From Elusimicrobiota bacterium (GTDB taxonomy: Bacteria; Elusimicrobiota; Elusimicrobia; Elusimicrobiales; UBA9959), in NCBI GenBank assembly GCA_019135865.1, contig JAGVVD010000050.1, positions 1 to 42,785 on the forward strand: a stretch of DNA of 42,785 nucleotides, read 5' to 3'. The notes beneath the pieces are model-generated. The model ran no database searches. It had not been told where the DNA came from and worked only from the letters and a program-made list of their open reading frames with translations. The translations under genes were made by a program, and so were the position numbers. Each line of letters opens with the position of its first letter. Position 1 is the stretch's first letter. Shown here one piece after another: positions 24,659 to 33,153 of this stretch.

Positions 24659-25414
24659 TTACTTTTCCTGCTGTATGGCGCCGAAGGCCGCCACGCCCAG
24701 CGCCGTGGTGACGGCGCAGAAGGCCAGCAGCGCGGCCAGACTGGCCAGCGGCGGGAAATAGCCGTAGCCTATGAGGATATAGCGTATCAGGTCGACGGCG
24801 TAGGTGACCGGGTCGAAGAGCGCTACGACGCGGATGTAGGGCGCCGCCGTCGCCAGGTCGAAGAGCGCCCCGCTGAAGAAGAACATCGGCCAGGTGAGGA
24901 AGCTCATGACGAGCCCGAAGCCCTCCATCGACTTCATGCGCGCGCCGATTATCAGCCCGATATTGGTGATCATGTAGGCCGCGGGCACCGAGGCGGCCAG
25001 GCAGAGCAGCAGCTTCCAGAGCGGCAGCGGCATCACGAAGACCATGCCGATGGCCAGCAGCAGCAGCGTCTCGATCAGCCCGCCCAGCATCCCCCCCAGC
25101 GCCTTGCCCATGAACAGCGTGGTCCGCGAGATGGGCGCGGCCAGCACTTCCTTGAGGAAATCGAGCCGCTTGTCCCAGATGATATAGAGCCCGTAGGTTA
25201 TCGAGGTGAAGAGTATCACCATCGCCACTATTCCGGGGAAGATGAACTGCTGGTAGGAATAGCCTTCGGCCGGGCTGGAGCCGGTCAGGCCCTTGCCGAC
25301 GACGAACAGGAAGAGCAGCGGCGAGACAAGGATGGAGGCGATGCGCTCCTTCTCGCGGAAATAGATCAGGGCCTCTCTCATCAGCAGGGCGTAGATGGCG
25401 GGGAAGTTGAACAT
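24659..25414 (-). CDS. ABC-2 type transporter permease
   Basis: The 251-residue inner-membrane permease has six predicted helices and pairs with the ATPase 3 bp upstream. It contains the ABC-2 features YQQFIFPGIVAMVILFTSITYGLYIIWDK split across helices 2-3, GLVMSFLTWPMFFFSGALFD near helix 5, and a terminal periplasmic loop before the last helix. This DrrB/NodJ-like type usually exports drugs, lipids or polysaccharides. The substrate is unknown; the adjacent flippase makes an envelope glycan possible. Confidence 0.9.
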   Translation of the reverse strand: MFNFPAIYALLMREALIYFREKERIASILVSPLLFLFVVGKGLTGSSPAEGYSYQQFIFPGIVAMVILFTSITYGLYIIWDKRLDFLKEVLAAPISRTTLFMGKALGGMLGGLIETLLLLAIGMVFVMPLPLWKLLLCLAASVPAAYMITNIGLIIGARMKSMEGFGLVMSFLTWPMFFFSGALFDLATAAPYIRVVALFDPVTYAVDLIRYILIGYGYFPPLASLAALLAFCAVTTALGVAAFGAIQQEK

Positions 25415-25417
25415 ATA

Positions 25418-26392
25418 TCAGCGCCTGGTGCTCTTGCTTACCGCTATGCGCTCGAACATCGAGTGGTTCTCGGCCTCGTCCTTGATCTGGTGGCCGGCGA
25501 ACTTGAGGAACACGTCGTCGAGCGTGACGCGGCGCACCTCGACCTCCTCCACCTCGCCGGCGGCCCGGAGCAGCGCCGGCAGGTTGCGGCCGGAGTCCTC
25601 CAGCGTCAGGCGGACCCGGCCGTCCTCCTCTATCCCCTCGCTTATGAACGGCAGGCCTTTGAGCTTCTCCAGCGTGCCCGGCGCGCAGGTCAGGTAGACT
25701 ATGTCCTGACCGACCTTGCGCTTGAGCGCCGACGGGGTGTCGAGTTCGATGATATGCCCCTGGTCGATGATGCCGATGCGGTCGGAGAGGCTGTCGGCCT
25801 CCTCCATGTAATGGGTGGTCAGGATGATGGTGGTGTCGCCGGCCTCCTTGAGGCCGCGGATATAGGTCCACACGTCCTTGCGGCTGGCCGGGTCCAGGCC
25901 CAGCGTCGGCTCGTCGAGGAAAAGCACCTTCGGCCGGTGTATGAGGCCGCGGGCTATCTCCAGCCGCCGCCTCATGCCGCCGGAATAGGTCTTCACGAAA
26001 CTGTCCGCGCGGGCGGTCAGCCGCACCAGCTCCAGCATCCGCGCTATGCGGCCGTCGATCTCGGCGCGCGGCACGCCGTAGAGCAGCGAATGGAGCTTGA
26101 GGTTCTCGCGGCCGGTCAGCAGGTCGTCCACGCTGGGTTCCTGGAAGACTATGCCGATATTGCGGCGCACGGCCAGCGGTTCCCTGTTTATGTCGCGGCC
26201 GGCGACGAGAGCCGTGCCGGAGGTGGCCTTGAGCAGCGTGGAGAGCAGGTTGATAAGGGTGGTCTTGCCGGCGCCGTTGGGGCCGAGAAGGCCGAAGACC
26301 TCTCCCTCGCGTATCTCCAGGTTAATGGCGTCAACGGCAGTGAGCGCGCCGAAGCGCTTGGTGAGGTCCGTGGTGATTATCGCCGGCGGCAT
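25418..26392 (-). CDS. ABC transporter ATP-binding protein (DrrA-like)
   Basis: The 324-residue ATPase has the Walker A GPNGAGKTTLINLLST, Q-loop FQEPSVDDLLTG, signature TYSGGMRRRLEIARGLI, Walker B VLFLDEPTLGLDPA and H-loop ILTTHYMEEAD. The C-terminal about 90 residues (EVEEVEVRRVTLDDVFLKFA) match the regulatory extension of DrrA/CcmA exporters. The stop is followed 3 bp later by the permease ATG. The ATG at 26392 fits the family (PAIITTDLTKRFGALTAVD). Confidence 0.95.
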   Translation of the reverse strand: MPPAIITTDLTKRFGALTAVDAINLEIREGEVFGLLGPNGAGKTTLINLLSTLLKATSGTALVAGRDINREPLAVRRNIGIVFQEPSVDDLLTGRENLKLHSLLYGVPRAEIDGRIARMLELVRLTARADSFVKTYSGGMRRRLEIARGLIHRPKVLFLDEPTLGLDPASRKDVWTYIRGLKEAGDTTIILTTHYMEEADSLSDRIGIIDQGHIIELDTPSALKRKVGQDIVYLTCAPGTLEKLKGLPFISEGIEEDGRVRLTLEDSGRNLPALLRAAGEVEEVEVRRVTLDDVFLKFAGHQIKDEAENHSMFERIAVSKSTRR

Positions 26393-26405
26393 GGGAGATA
26401 TTCTA

Positions 26406-27254
26406 TCAAAGGTTCGCCCGGAAGAATCCGGCGACGCGTTTCTCGTACTCCCCGCCTGCCGCGCCGGAGGCCTGGCCGTGGTCCGCGCCCGGCACTATCC
26501 AGAGTCCCGCGTGCGGGAAAGCTTTCTTCAGTTCTTCGGAATGCGACGGCGGGATGGTGCGGTCCGATGAGCCGTGTATCAGCAGCAGCGGGTCGGCGCC
26601 GGGGCCGGCGGCGTGGCGCGCGTCGGCGGCGGAGAGGCCCGCGCCGAAAGCCAGGCGGTACCAGACGCTCATCGTCCATATCAGCGGACGGCGAAGCGGG
26701 CCCAGCCCGGCGAAGATGATGTCGAGCATGGCGCGCAGCGAATAATAGGGCGAGTCGCAGACGCGGGCCGCGACGAGCGGGTGATCGGCCAGCAGCGCGG
26801 TATTGCCGCCCATCGAGAAGCCGAACAGGCCGATCTTTTCCATCCCCCTGCCGGCCAGCCAGGCCGCGGCGGCCTCCGCGTCGCGGGCCTCCAGCGCGCC
26901 GCCGGAGGTCAGCCGCCCCCCGCTCCCGCCCATGGCCCTGTGGTCCGTCAGCAGCACATTGTAGTCCGCCGACAGGAAGGCTGTCATCGAGAGGATATTG
27001 CCCTTGTCCATAGGGTAGCCGTGCAGGGCCAGTACGGCCTTCTTCGAGGACTTGTGCGGGATGAACCAGCCGGCCAGGAGAGCGCCGTCGAAGGACTTTA
27101 TCTCCACGGTCTCATAGGACAGGCCTAGATCGGCGGGGGTGAAAGGACTGACATACCGCCTGGGGCGCGTGTACATCAGGAAGAAGATGACGGAAAAAAC
27201 GGCCAGCAACAGGCCGGAGTAAAGGAACAGGCGCAGCAGTATCTTTGCGGTCAA
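26406..27254 (-). CDS. Membrane-anchored alpha/beta hydrolase
   Basis: The 282-residue serine hydrolase has an N-terminal membrane segment (LLLAVFSVIFFLMYTRP) and an alpha/beta-hydrolase fold. The nucleophile is in GFSMGGNTALL (Gly-x-Ser-x-Gly), the oxyanion region in ALHGYPMDKGN, the Asp in HGSSDRTIP, and the His in GADHGQA. It resembles esterase/peptidase-like BAAT/abhydrolase proteins of the envelope; substrate unknown. The start is a TTG at 27252-27254 whose last bases overlap the pcm stop (TTGA), so the two genes are coupled. Confidence 0.85.
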   Translation of the reverse strand: MTAKILLRLFLYSGLLLAVFSVIFFLMYTRPRRYVSPFTPADLGLSYETVEIKSFDGALLAGWFIPHKSSKKAVLALHGYPMDKGNILSMTAFLSADYNVLLTDHRAMGGSGGRLTSGGALEARDAEAAAAWLAGRGMEKIGLFGFSMGGNTALLADHPLVAARVCDSPYYSLRAMLDIIFAGLGPLRRPLIWTMSVWYRLAFGAGLSAADARHAAGPGADPLLLIHGSSDRTIPPSHSEELKKAFPHAGLWIVPGADHGQASGAAGGEYEKRVAGFFRANL

Positions 27255-27913
27255 GCGTTCTTCCCCGTCAGCAGAGGCACGAAGGCCACGCCCCCGGCGT
27301 CCGCCGTCTCAGTAAGCTCTTCGCCCATACGGAAGACTTTGAGCCGCTGGGTGTCTTTGCCGAGCGGCGCCACCAGCAGCCCGCCGGGCCTGAGCTGTTT
27401 CTCTATCCCCGGGGGCAGGGTTTCGGGAGCGCAGGTGAAGATGATGCGGTCGTATGGCGCGTGCTCCGGCCAGCCTTTTGAGCCGTCGCCCCGCAGGCGT
27501 TTCACTCCGGGCGCGAACTGCGCCAGCGGTTTCGCCCCGAAATTGTAGAGATGCTCGTTTATCTCCACGGTATATACCTCGGCGCCTATGGCGGAGAGCA
27601 GCGCGGCGCTGTAGCCGGTGCCCGTGCCTATCTCCAGCGCCTTCTCCCCTCCCTTTATCTCCGCTAGCTGCGCCATCAGTACCGCGATGTAAGGCTGGGA
27701 GATGGTCTGGCCGTCGAGCACCTGCAGGGCGCAGTCGTCGTGGCAGCGGCTCCAGAGCTCGACGGGGACGAAGCGGTGACGGGGCAGGGCGACGAAGGCG
27801 TCGAGCAGGCGGCGGTCCTTTATCCCGCGCGCTTCGAGTTGCTCCTTCGCCATGTGCCTGCGCAGGTAGGCGAAGTAATGCTCCTGTTTTTCCGCCAGCA
27901 GCTTGTGGAACAT
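27251..27913 (-). CDS. pcm: Protein-L-isoaspartate O-methyltransferase
   Basis: SAM-dependent repair enzyme for isoaspartyl residues, 220 residues. Motifs are LDGQTISQPYIAVLMAQLAE (the family's ISQPY), ALEIGTGTGYSAALLSAIG (SAM loop), VYTVEINEHLY, and IIFTCAPETLPPGIEKQLRPGG. The ATG at 27913 (MFHKLLAEKQEHYFAYLRRHM) is chosen because a purine-rich GGGGGGAAG lies about 10 nt upstream and the open frame further upstream is repeat element C. It is coupled to the downstream hydrolase by a 4-nt overlap. Confidence 0.93.
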   Translation of the reverse strand: MFHKLLAEKQEHYFAYLRRHMAKEQLEARGIKDRRLLDAFVALPRHRFVPVELWSRCHDDCALQVLDGQTISQPYIAVLMAQLAEIKGGEKALEIGTGTGYSAALLSAIGAEVYTVEINEHLYNFGAKPLAQFAPGVKRLRGDGSKGWPEHAPYDRIIFTCAPETLPPGIEKQLRPGGLLVAPLGKDTQRLKVFRMGEELTETADAGGVAFVPLLTGKNA

Positions 27914-27929
27914 GATCAGCGGCTTCCCC

Positions 27930-28095
27930 CCGGCCCTTCCGGGCCGCCGCGGTCCGGCTTTTTGAAATTCACCCGGCGCTGCGCTCGGCCGGGCACGAAC
28001 TCGGCCCGGGCGCATAGCGCCTCGGGCCTCAGACATTCATGCCCGTCCGGCAGTGCCGAAAAAGCCTCCATCATGCGGCTTGCCGGAAGGGCCGG
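27930..28095 (-). repeat. Dispersed inverted-repeat element, family 1, copy C
   Basis: Terminal inverted repeats CCGGCCCTTCCGG (27930-27942) and CCGGAAGGGCCGG (28083-28095) are perfect over 13 bp. Inner GGCTTTTT / AAAAAGCC blocks extend them. The interior 27937-28058 matches copy A (9064-9185) at 118 of 122 positions. Its left end is 17 bp upstream of the pcm start codon, the same arrangement as copy A and the phosphatase gene. On the minus strand a 52-codon frame (28074 to 27916) ends 2 nt before the pcm ATG. Confidence 0.85.
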
Positions 28096-28113
28096 CGGAA
28101 ATCCGTTTTGTTC

Positions 28114-28485
28114 CTACCATACGCCCTTGGCGACCATGAAGCAGGCCGAGGTCGCCTTTATGCCGTATTCCTTCGCTTTGGCCAGCGCGGCGTCCGATTC
28201 GGAGCCCGGCTGCATCCAGACGGCCTTTATGCCCAGCCGGTTGCACTCCTCCACGACTTTCTCCGTGATCTCCGGGTGCACCACCGTGATGACCAGTTCC
28301 GGCTTCTTCTCCATCTCGGAGAGCGACTTGTGCACCTGTCTGCCCAGGACGAGGCCGCCCTTGGGATTTACTCCTTCGACGGGATAGCCCGCCTTGAGCA
28401 TATCGCGGAAGATGCGGTGGCCGTACTTGGAGGCGTCGTTTGAGACGCCGACGACCGCGATGAGCGAATATTCCCCGGGGTTCAT
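28114..28485 (-). CDS. CoA-binding (YccU-like) protein
   Basis: Small Rossmann-fold CoA-binding domain protein, 123 residues. It reads SLIAVVGVSNDASKYGHRIF, then GYPVEGVNPKGG, ELVITVVHPEITEKVV and GIKAVWMQPGSES, and ends TSACFMVAKGVW. Family members bind CoA or NAD; their cellular function is poorly defined. The ATG at 28485 overlaps the stop of the upstream peptidase gene by 3 nt, so the two are coupled. Element C lies between this gene and pcm. Confidence 0.9.
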   Translation of the reverse strand: MNPGEYSLIAVVGVSNDASKYGHRIFRDMLKAGYPVEGVNPKGGLVLGRQVHKSLSEMEKKPELVITVVHPEITEKVVEECNRLGIKAVWMQPGSESDAALAKAKEYGIKATSACFMVAKGVW

Positions 28486-30434
28486 TTTTTCTTCTCCAGC
28501 GCCGCTATGGCCGCCGCGGCGGCCTTTATCATGGGCTCGGGCGATATCGGTCCGCCGACGGCCTGCCGCATCCATTCGCCGGGCGTTATCGAGCCCAGGC
28601 GGCACATCCGCTCCATCTCGGCGGCCAGGCCGTGCTTCCTGAGATGTTCCTCCACCTGGAAGGCGATGATGTGGCCCAGCGGGTAATCCGGCAGGTAGAG
28701 CCCGGCGTTTATCATGTGCGAGTAGATCGCCAGCAGCGGGCTGCCCGTCGTTCCCAGTACCGGCGCGAAGTAGCGGTCCCAGACGCCCTTGGCTATCTCG
28801 GTGACGGCCTCGCGCAGTTCGCCGGGCTCGGCGTCGGCGTTCTTGTACATCCAGCGCCAGGCGTTCATGTCCACCAGCGCCACGCCGGCGATCTCCCGGG
28901 TGGCCCAGAAATTGTCCAGCGCCGACAGGTGGGCGGCCAGCGGGTCCTTGTTCTCCATTCCCAGCATTTCCAGATCGCGCGACTGGAAGACGAAGGCGAA
29001 ACCCTCGGTGAAGGCCGTGTTGGGCACGCCCGAGAGCAGGGTGTGGTCCACCTTGTAGAGAGAGATGACCTGCTCCACGCAATGGCCGAGCTCGTGCATG
29101 GCGATATTGAAGCCGAGGTAGTTCATGCCGCCCGCCGGCACGCGCGTGCGCAGGTGCGCTTTCTGCCCCCTCATGCCGGGCCCCCAGGCGTGGCCCGCCC
29201 CGCGGGCCGGGTCCACTTCGATCCTGGAGCCGATGAAATCGGCAGTCTCGCCGTCGAAGCCCAGCTTGCGCAGTATCGCGGGGATGTCCTTCTCGAAAGC
29301 CGCGGCGTCCGGGTAGAGGCGGGCGGCGGCCTTGTCCAGTTCCTCCTGGGCCATCGACGAGCGCGGTTTGAACCCGTCGTACCAGATGTCGAAGGCTTCC
29401 AGGTCCCGGCCCAGCCTGGTCTTTATCAGCGCCCCGGCCGCGGCGCCTTCGGGCGCCGTCAGCAGGCCGGTGAACATCTTCTCCACCTCCGCCTCGGGTA
29501 TCTCGCGGTCCAGGTGGAAGCGCCTGTCCATCAGCGTCGGCTCCGAAGGGTAGAAAGCGTCCTCCCCGCGGTGGGCGCGGAAGATCTCCAGCATGCGCGC
29601 GTAGCGGGCGCCGCCCTCGCCGGGCGCGGGCTTGCCGTCGAGAACGTTGGCGAAAGGCTCCCAGGGGCGGCGGTCGGAATTAACGGCCTTGGCCGGTATC
29701 TCCTGCGAGATTATCCGCTCCATTATCCTCTGTATGACGCGCTGGCGGCCGAGGGCGCCTTCTCCGCCGGCGTAGAGCCCCTTGAGCTGGTCGCGCAGGC
29801 CCCAGTGGGAGATGAGCCTGAGCCCTTTCGGGAACATGGGCCTGCCGTCGGGGTCGACCACGGCGTTCATGTGGATATTGTAGGAGTAGATGTAGGCGTC
29901 CGCCGCCGAGTAGGCCGCTGCTATCCTCTGGTTTATCTCCGGCGGCACCCGGAAGGCGAAGCGCCGCGCCAGGCGGGTGCGCGCCCATTCGTCCCGGTCC
30001 CAGCTCTCCCCCTTCTCCAGGCATTCCGCCAGGCGGCGCACCGGGAAGTTCAGCAGGACCATGAACGCCAGTTTAGAGGCGAACAGGTCCTCGGTCAGGT
30101 GGGCCGACGGGGAGAGCGCCGCGAAAAGCCGGTCGGCGGGATGCGGCGCGCCCGTGTCCTCGTCCATTTCGCGGCGCAGGTTCAGCGACAGCCCGTTGAA
30201 GGCGCCGGAGAAGGCTTCCAGCTTGTCCTCGAACCGGGCCAGCAGCGCCTCCAGGTCCGGCCCCGTCATCATGAAATTGGCGAAGCAGAAGTCCTTGAAA
30301 ACTTTAGGGCCCCCGTCCTTTTTAGTCCACATGGCGGCGGCCTGGTCCACGCCGGTCCCTATGCGGCCGGCCTCGCCCGGGTACTTCTTCAGCAGCTTTT
30401 CCTTGGTCCTGGCTACGGTCTCGGGTTTGAGCAT
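28482..30434 (-). CDS. Zinc metallopeptidase of the gluzincin type (M3-like)
   Basis: The 650-residue mostly helical protein has the zinc site HELGH at residues 447-451 (FNIAMHELGHCVEQVISLY) and a likely third ligand Glu477 in FTEGFAF, the pattern of gluzincins such as the M3 oligopeptidases. No signal peptide is evident (MLKPETVARTKEKLLKKYPG), so it is probably cytosolic. Length and helical content fit M3/M32-like oligopeptidases, but the residues around HExxH differ from the M3 consensus HExGH-x8-G, so I do not assign a named enzyme. It is coupled to the downstream CoA-binding gene. Confidence 0.75.
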   Translation of the reverse strand: MLKPETVARTKEKLLKKYPGEAGRIGTGVDQAAAMWTKKDGGPKVFKDFCFANFMMTGPDLEALLARFEDKLEAFSGAFNGLSLNLRREMDEDTGAPHPADRLFAALSPSAHLTEDLFASKLAFMVLLNFPVRRLAECLEKGESWDRDEWARTRLARRFAFRVPPEINQRIAAAYSAADAYIYSYNIHMNAVVDPDGRPMFPKGLRLISHWGLRDQLKGLYAGGEGALGRQRVIQRIMERIISQEIPAKAVNSDRRPWEPFANVLDGKPAPGEGGARYARMLEIFRAHRGEDAFYPSEPTLMDRRFHLDREIPEAEVEKMFTGLLTAPEGAAAGALIKTRLGRDLEAFDIWYDGFKPRSSMAQEELDKAAARLYPDAAAFEKDIPAILRKLGFDGETADFIGSRIEVDPARGAGHAWGPGMRGQKAHLRTRVPAGGMNYLGFNIAMHELGHCVEQVISLYKVDHTLLSGVPNTAFTEGFAFVFQSRDLEMLGMENKDPLAAHLSALDNFWATREIAGVALVDMNAWRWMYKNADAEPGELREAVTEIAKGVWDRYFAPVLGTTGSPLLAIYSHMINAGLYLPDYPLGHIIAFQVEEHLRKHGLAAEMERMCRLGSITPGEWMRQAVGGPISPEPMIKAAAAAIAALEKKK

Positions 30435-30448
30435 TTCCTCTCCGTGGT

Positions 30449-31138
30449 TCAGCGGGCGCTCCAGGGCGCGCCTTTCTCGTCGGGATGGGAGCAGTCGATA
30501 AGGACCAGGCCCAGGTTATCGGACGCCTGGCCGCTGAAATAGAGCCAGCCGCCGGAATCCGAGACTGCGGCGGCGGGGTCGTCGCCGAGCGGGCCGCCCT
30601 CAGCGTATTTTACGGACGACGAAGGCTCGTGGCCCGGCAGGTCCAGGGCGGGTATCGCCGGCAGGTAGTCGGGGACCAGCTCGTCCAGCGCGGCGGGCCA
30701 GCGCCCGCCCTTGTCGGCGAAGAAATCCTGCAGCGCGCGCCGCAGGCGGGCGAGGTCGCGCAGCGCCCGGGCCGCCGCGGCTTTTTCCCGCATGAGCGCG
30801 AGTTCCTGTTCCAGTTCCCTGGCGGCCTCAGGCGGCAGGGCGCGCTGGGTCCCCGCGGTTATGAAGGCCGCAGCGCTGCTTATCGCCAGCGCCGGTCCTT
30901 CGCCGGAGCCGGTCCAGTTCTTCTCCAGGTAGGACAGGCACAGCGCCGCCTCGGCCAGGGCGGCCGGCGGCTCGCCGGAGGCGGTGCGTACGGACGGGGA
31001 CGCCGCGGCGGTATGGATGGCGGACGGGACGGCGGTCTCCGTCGAGACCACGGGACTGTCGGATGCGGGGGCGGCGGCCGGCTGCGGCTCCTGCGCCGCG
31101 AGGGGCAGGGCCAGCAGCAGCGCCGTCAGATATCCCAT
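30449..31138 (-). CDS. Secreted pilin-like (GspG C-terminal-like) protein
   Basis: The 229-residue protein begins with a signal peptide (MGYLTALLLALPLAAQ) rather than a type IV prepilin leader. A Ser/Ala/Pro-rich stretch follows, then helical segments. The C-terminal half resembles the globular domain of pseudopilins: RRALQDFFADKGGRWPAALD, LVPDYLPAIPALDLPGHEPS, GGWLYFSG, IDCSHPDEKGAPWS. Such endings are common in Elusimicrobiota pilin-like proteins (recollection, not checked). Lacking the hydrophobic assembly helix, it is unlikely to enter a pilus; a periplasmic role is inferred. The start overlaps the surE end by 13 bp. Confidence 0.65.
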   Translation of the reverse strand: MGYLTALLLALPLAAQEPQPAAAPASDSPVVSTETAVPSAIHTAAASPSVRTASGEPPAALAEAALCLSYLEKNWTGSGEGPALAISSAAAFITAGTQRALPPEAARELEQELALMREKAAAARALRDLARLRRALQDFFADKGGRWPAALDELVPDYLPAIPALDLPGHEPSSSVKYAEGGPLGDDPAAAVSDSGGWLYFSGQASDNLGLVLIDCSHPDEKGAPWSAR

Positions 31139-31878
31139 GTCTCCAGCTCGCTGAGGAATTTGTAGTCGGTCAGGTCGAACTGTATAGGCGTCACCGAGAT
31201 ATGGCGCTTGTCTATGGCCTCCACATCGCTGCCCGGCGCCGCGGAGCAGGTGCGGAACTTGCCGGTCATCCAGTAATAGGTCTGGCCGTGCGGGTCGGTG
31301 CGTTTCTGGAACCAGTCGCGGAACAGTTCGTGGCTCTGGCTGGTGAATTTCACGTTCTTGAGGCGGGCCCTCGGGACGGCCGGGACATTGACGTTGAGGA
31401 GGGTGCCTTTCGGCAGGCGCTTCTTTTTCAGCGCCTGGGCCAGCCGGGCCGCGAAATCGGCCGCGGCCGAGAAGTCGGGCTTGACGAAGGTGTCGAGCGA
31501 GATGGCGAAGGACGGAATGCCGAGCAGCGCGCCCTCGGTGGCGCCCGACACCGTGCCGGAGTAGAGGATGTTCATCCCGGAATTGGCGCCCAGGTTTATG
31601 CCCGAGACCACCAGGTCCGGCTTCCCCTTCATTATGGACTTTATCGCCAGTTTCACGCAGTCGGCGGGCGTGCCGCTGGTGGCGTAGCCGAAGAACTTCT
31701 TGTTGCGGCGCGCCTCGGTCACCCGCAGCGGGTCGGTCAGCGTTATGGCGTGACCGACCGCGCTGCGCTGGGTGTCCGGGGCGACCACGGTCACCTCGCC
31801 GACGCGCTGCAGCGCGCCGGCGAGGGCGTAGATGCCTTCGGCGTAGATGCCGTCGTCGTTGGTGACCAGTATCCTCAT
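31126..31878 (-). CDS. surE: 5'-nucleotidase SurE
   Basis: Metal-dependent nucleoside-5'-phosphate phosphatase, 250 residues. The signature is MRILVTNDDGIYAEGI (NDDG), followed by VVAPDTQRSAVGHAITL, GTPADCVKLAI, PDLVVSGINLGANSG and YSGTVSGATEGALLGIPS, all diagnostic of SurE. In many bacteria surE lies beside pcm; here pcm is about 3 kb downstream on the same strand. The ATG at 31878 shares one base with the DUF1015 stop, indicating coupling. Confidence 0.96.
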   Translation of the reverse strand: MRILVTNDDGIYAEGIYALAGALQRVGEVTVVAPDTQRSAVGHAITLTDPLRVTEARRNKKFFGYATSGTPADCVKLAIKSIMKGKPDLVVSGINLGANSGMNILYSGTVSGATEGALLGIPSFAISLDTFVKPDFSAAADFAARLAQALKKKRLPKGTLLNVNVPAVPRARLKNVKFTSQSHELFRDWFQKRTDPHGQTYYWMTGKFRTCSAAPGSDVEAIDKRHISVTPIQFDLTDYKFLSELETWDI

Positions 31879-33134
31879 CAGAGCAGCGGGTTGGAGACGA
31901 CGCCGTCGGCCAGCTTGGGTTCGAACCAGGTGGACTTGGGCGGCATGACCTGGTTGTCGTCGGCCACCGAGATCAGCTCCCCGGGCGTGGTCGCGAACAG
32001 CGCGAAGGCCGCGGCCATCTCGCCGGAGTTGACCCGCTTCTCGAGTTCCCCCAGCCCGCGTATGCCGCCGATGAAGTCGACGCGGTCGGACTTGCGGAGG
32101 TCCTTGATGCCGAGTATCCGGTCGAGGACGAGGTCGCTGAGCACGCTGACGTCCAGCGCCTTCACCGGGTCCTCTTCCTTCGTCGGGGTCTTCACCGAGG
32201 GCTTCAGCATGTACCACTTGCCGCCCAGGTACATGCCGAACTCGCGGCGGGCGGCCGGCTTGGCCTGCCCGGAGACCTCTTTTACCTCGAAACTTCCCCG
32301 GACCTTCGCCAGGAACTGCTCCGGGCTGAGGCCGTTGAGGTCCCTGACCACGCGGTTATAGTCCCAGATCTTCATCTCGTTGACCGGGAAGGCGGCCGCG
32401 AGGTAGACATTGTACGGCTCGTCGCCCTTATGCGCCGCGCCGCGCTGCTGCACCATGAACTTCTTCACGCGGCTGGCGGCCGCGCTGCGGTGATGGCCGT
32501 CGGCGATATAGACGGTCTTCTGGCGCTCGGAGGCGTCCGAGATCGCCTCGATGTCCGCGGCGTCGTCGATGAGCCACAGCGTGTGCACCACGCCGCCCTG
32601 CCCCGTCGCGGAGAACAGCGGCTCCTTGGCCGTGTTCTTCTTTATTACGGCGTCTATCTCGGGCACCTGCTTGTAGGCGATGATGCCGGGGCCGGTCTGG
32701 GCCTTGACGTACTTTATCTGGTTGACGCGGTCGTCCTCTTTGACGGGGCGCGTGAACTCGTGCTTGCGTATGCGGCCGGCGTCGTAGTCATCCACGCAGG
32801 CGCCCACCATCAGGCCCGTCTGCACGTGGTCGCCCATCTTGAGCCGGTAGGCGTAGAAGCAGGGCTTCTTTTCGCGCACCAGCAGGCCGGCCTTCATCAT
32901 GCGCTCGAAGTTCTCGGCGGCCTTCTTGTAGACCGACTCGTCGTGCACGTCGGTGCCCGGGGGCAGGTCTATCTCCGCCTTGGAGACGTGCAGGAAGCTG
33001 TTGGGCCTGCCCTTGGCGAGTTCCCTGGCCTCTTCGGAGTCCAGCACGTCGTAGGGCGGGGCTATGATCTCCTGCGCCTTGCCGGGCGCGGGGCGTATGC
33101 CGTAGATCGGGGAGAAAAGCGGTAGTTTGGCCAT
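31878..33134 (-). CDS. DUF1015 family protein
   Basis: The 418-residue member of a conserved family of unknown biochemistry begins LPLFSPIYGIRPAPGKAQEI and continues IAPPYDVLDSEEARELAKG. It contains the family hallmark VYIADGHHRSAAASRVKKFM. Genes of this family often lie next to serA and serC, as here, which suggests a link to serine or phosphoserine metabolism; one proposal is a serine-kinase-like role (recollection). The ATG at 33134 lies about 20 bp after a terminator-like hairpin that separates it from serA. Confidence 0.92.
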   Translation of the reverse strand: MAKLPLFSPIYGIRPAPGKAQEIIAPPYDVLDSEEARELAKGRPNSFLHVSKAEIDLPPGTDVHDESVYKKAAENFERMMKAGLLVREKKPCFYAYRLKMGDHVQTGLMVGACVDDYDAGRIRKHEFTRPVKEDDRVNQIKYVKAQTGPGIIAYKQVPEIDAVIKKNTAKEPLFSATGQGGVVHTLWLIDDAADIEAISDASERQKTVYIADGHHRSAAASRVKKFMVQQRGAAHKGDEPYNVYLAAAFPVNEMKIWDYNRVVRDLNGLSPEQFLAKVRGSFEVKEVSGQAKPAARREFGMYLGGKWYMLKPSVKTPTKEEDPVKALDVSVLSDLVLDRILGIKDLRKSDRVDFIGGIRGLGELEKRVNSGEMAAAFALFATTPGELISVADDNQVMPPKSTWFEPKLADGVVSNPLL

Positions 33135-33153
33135 TATTTTATCCTCGGTGTCT

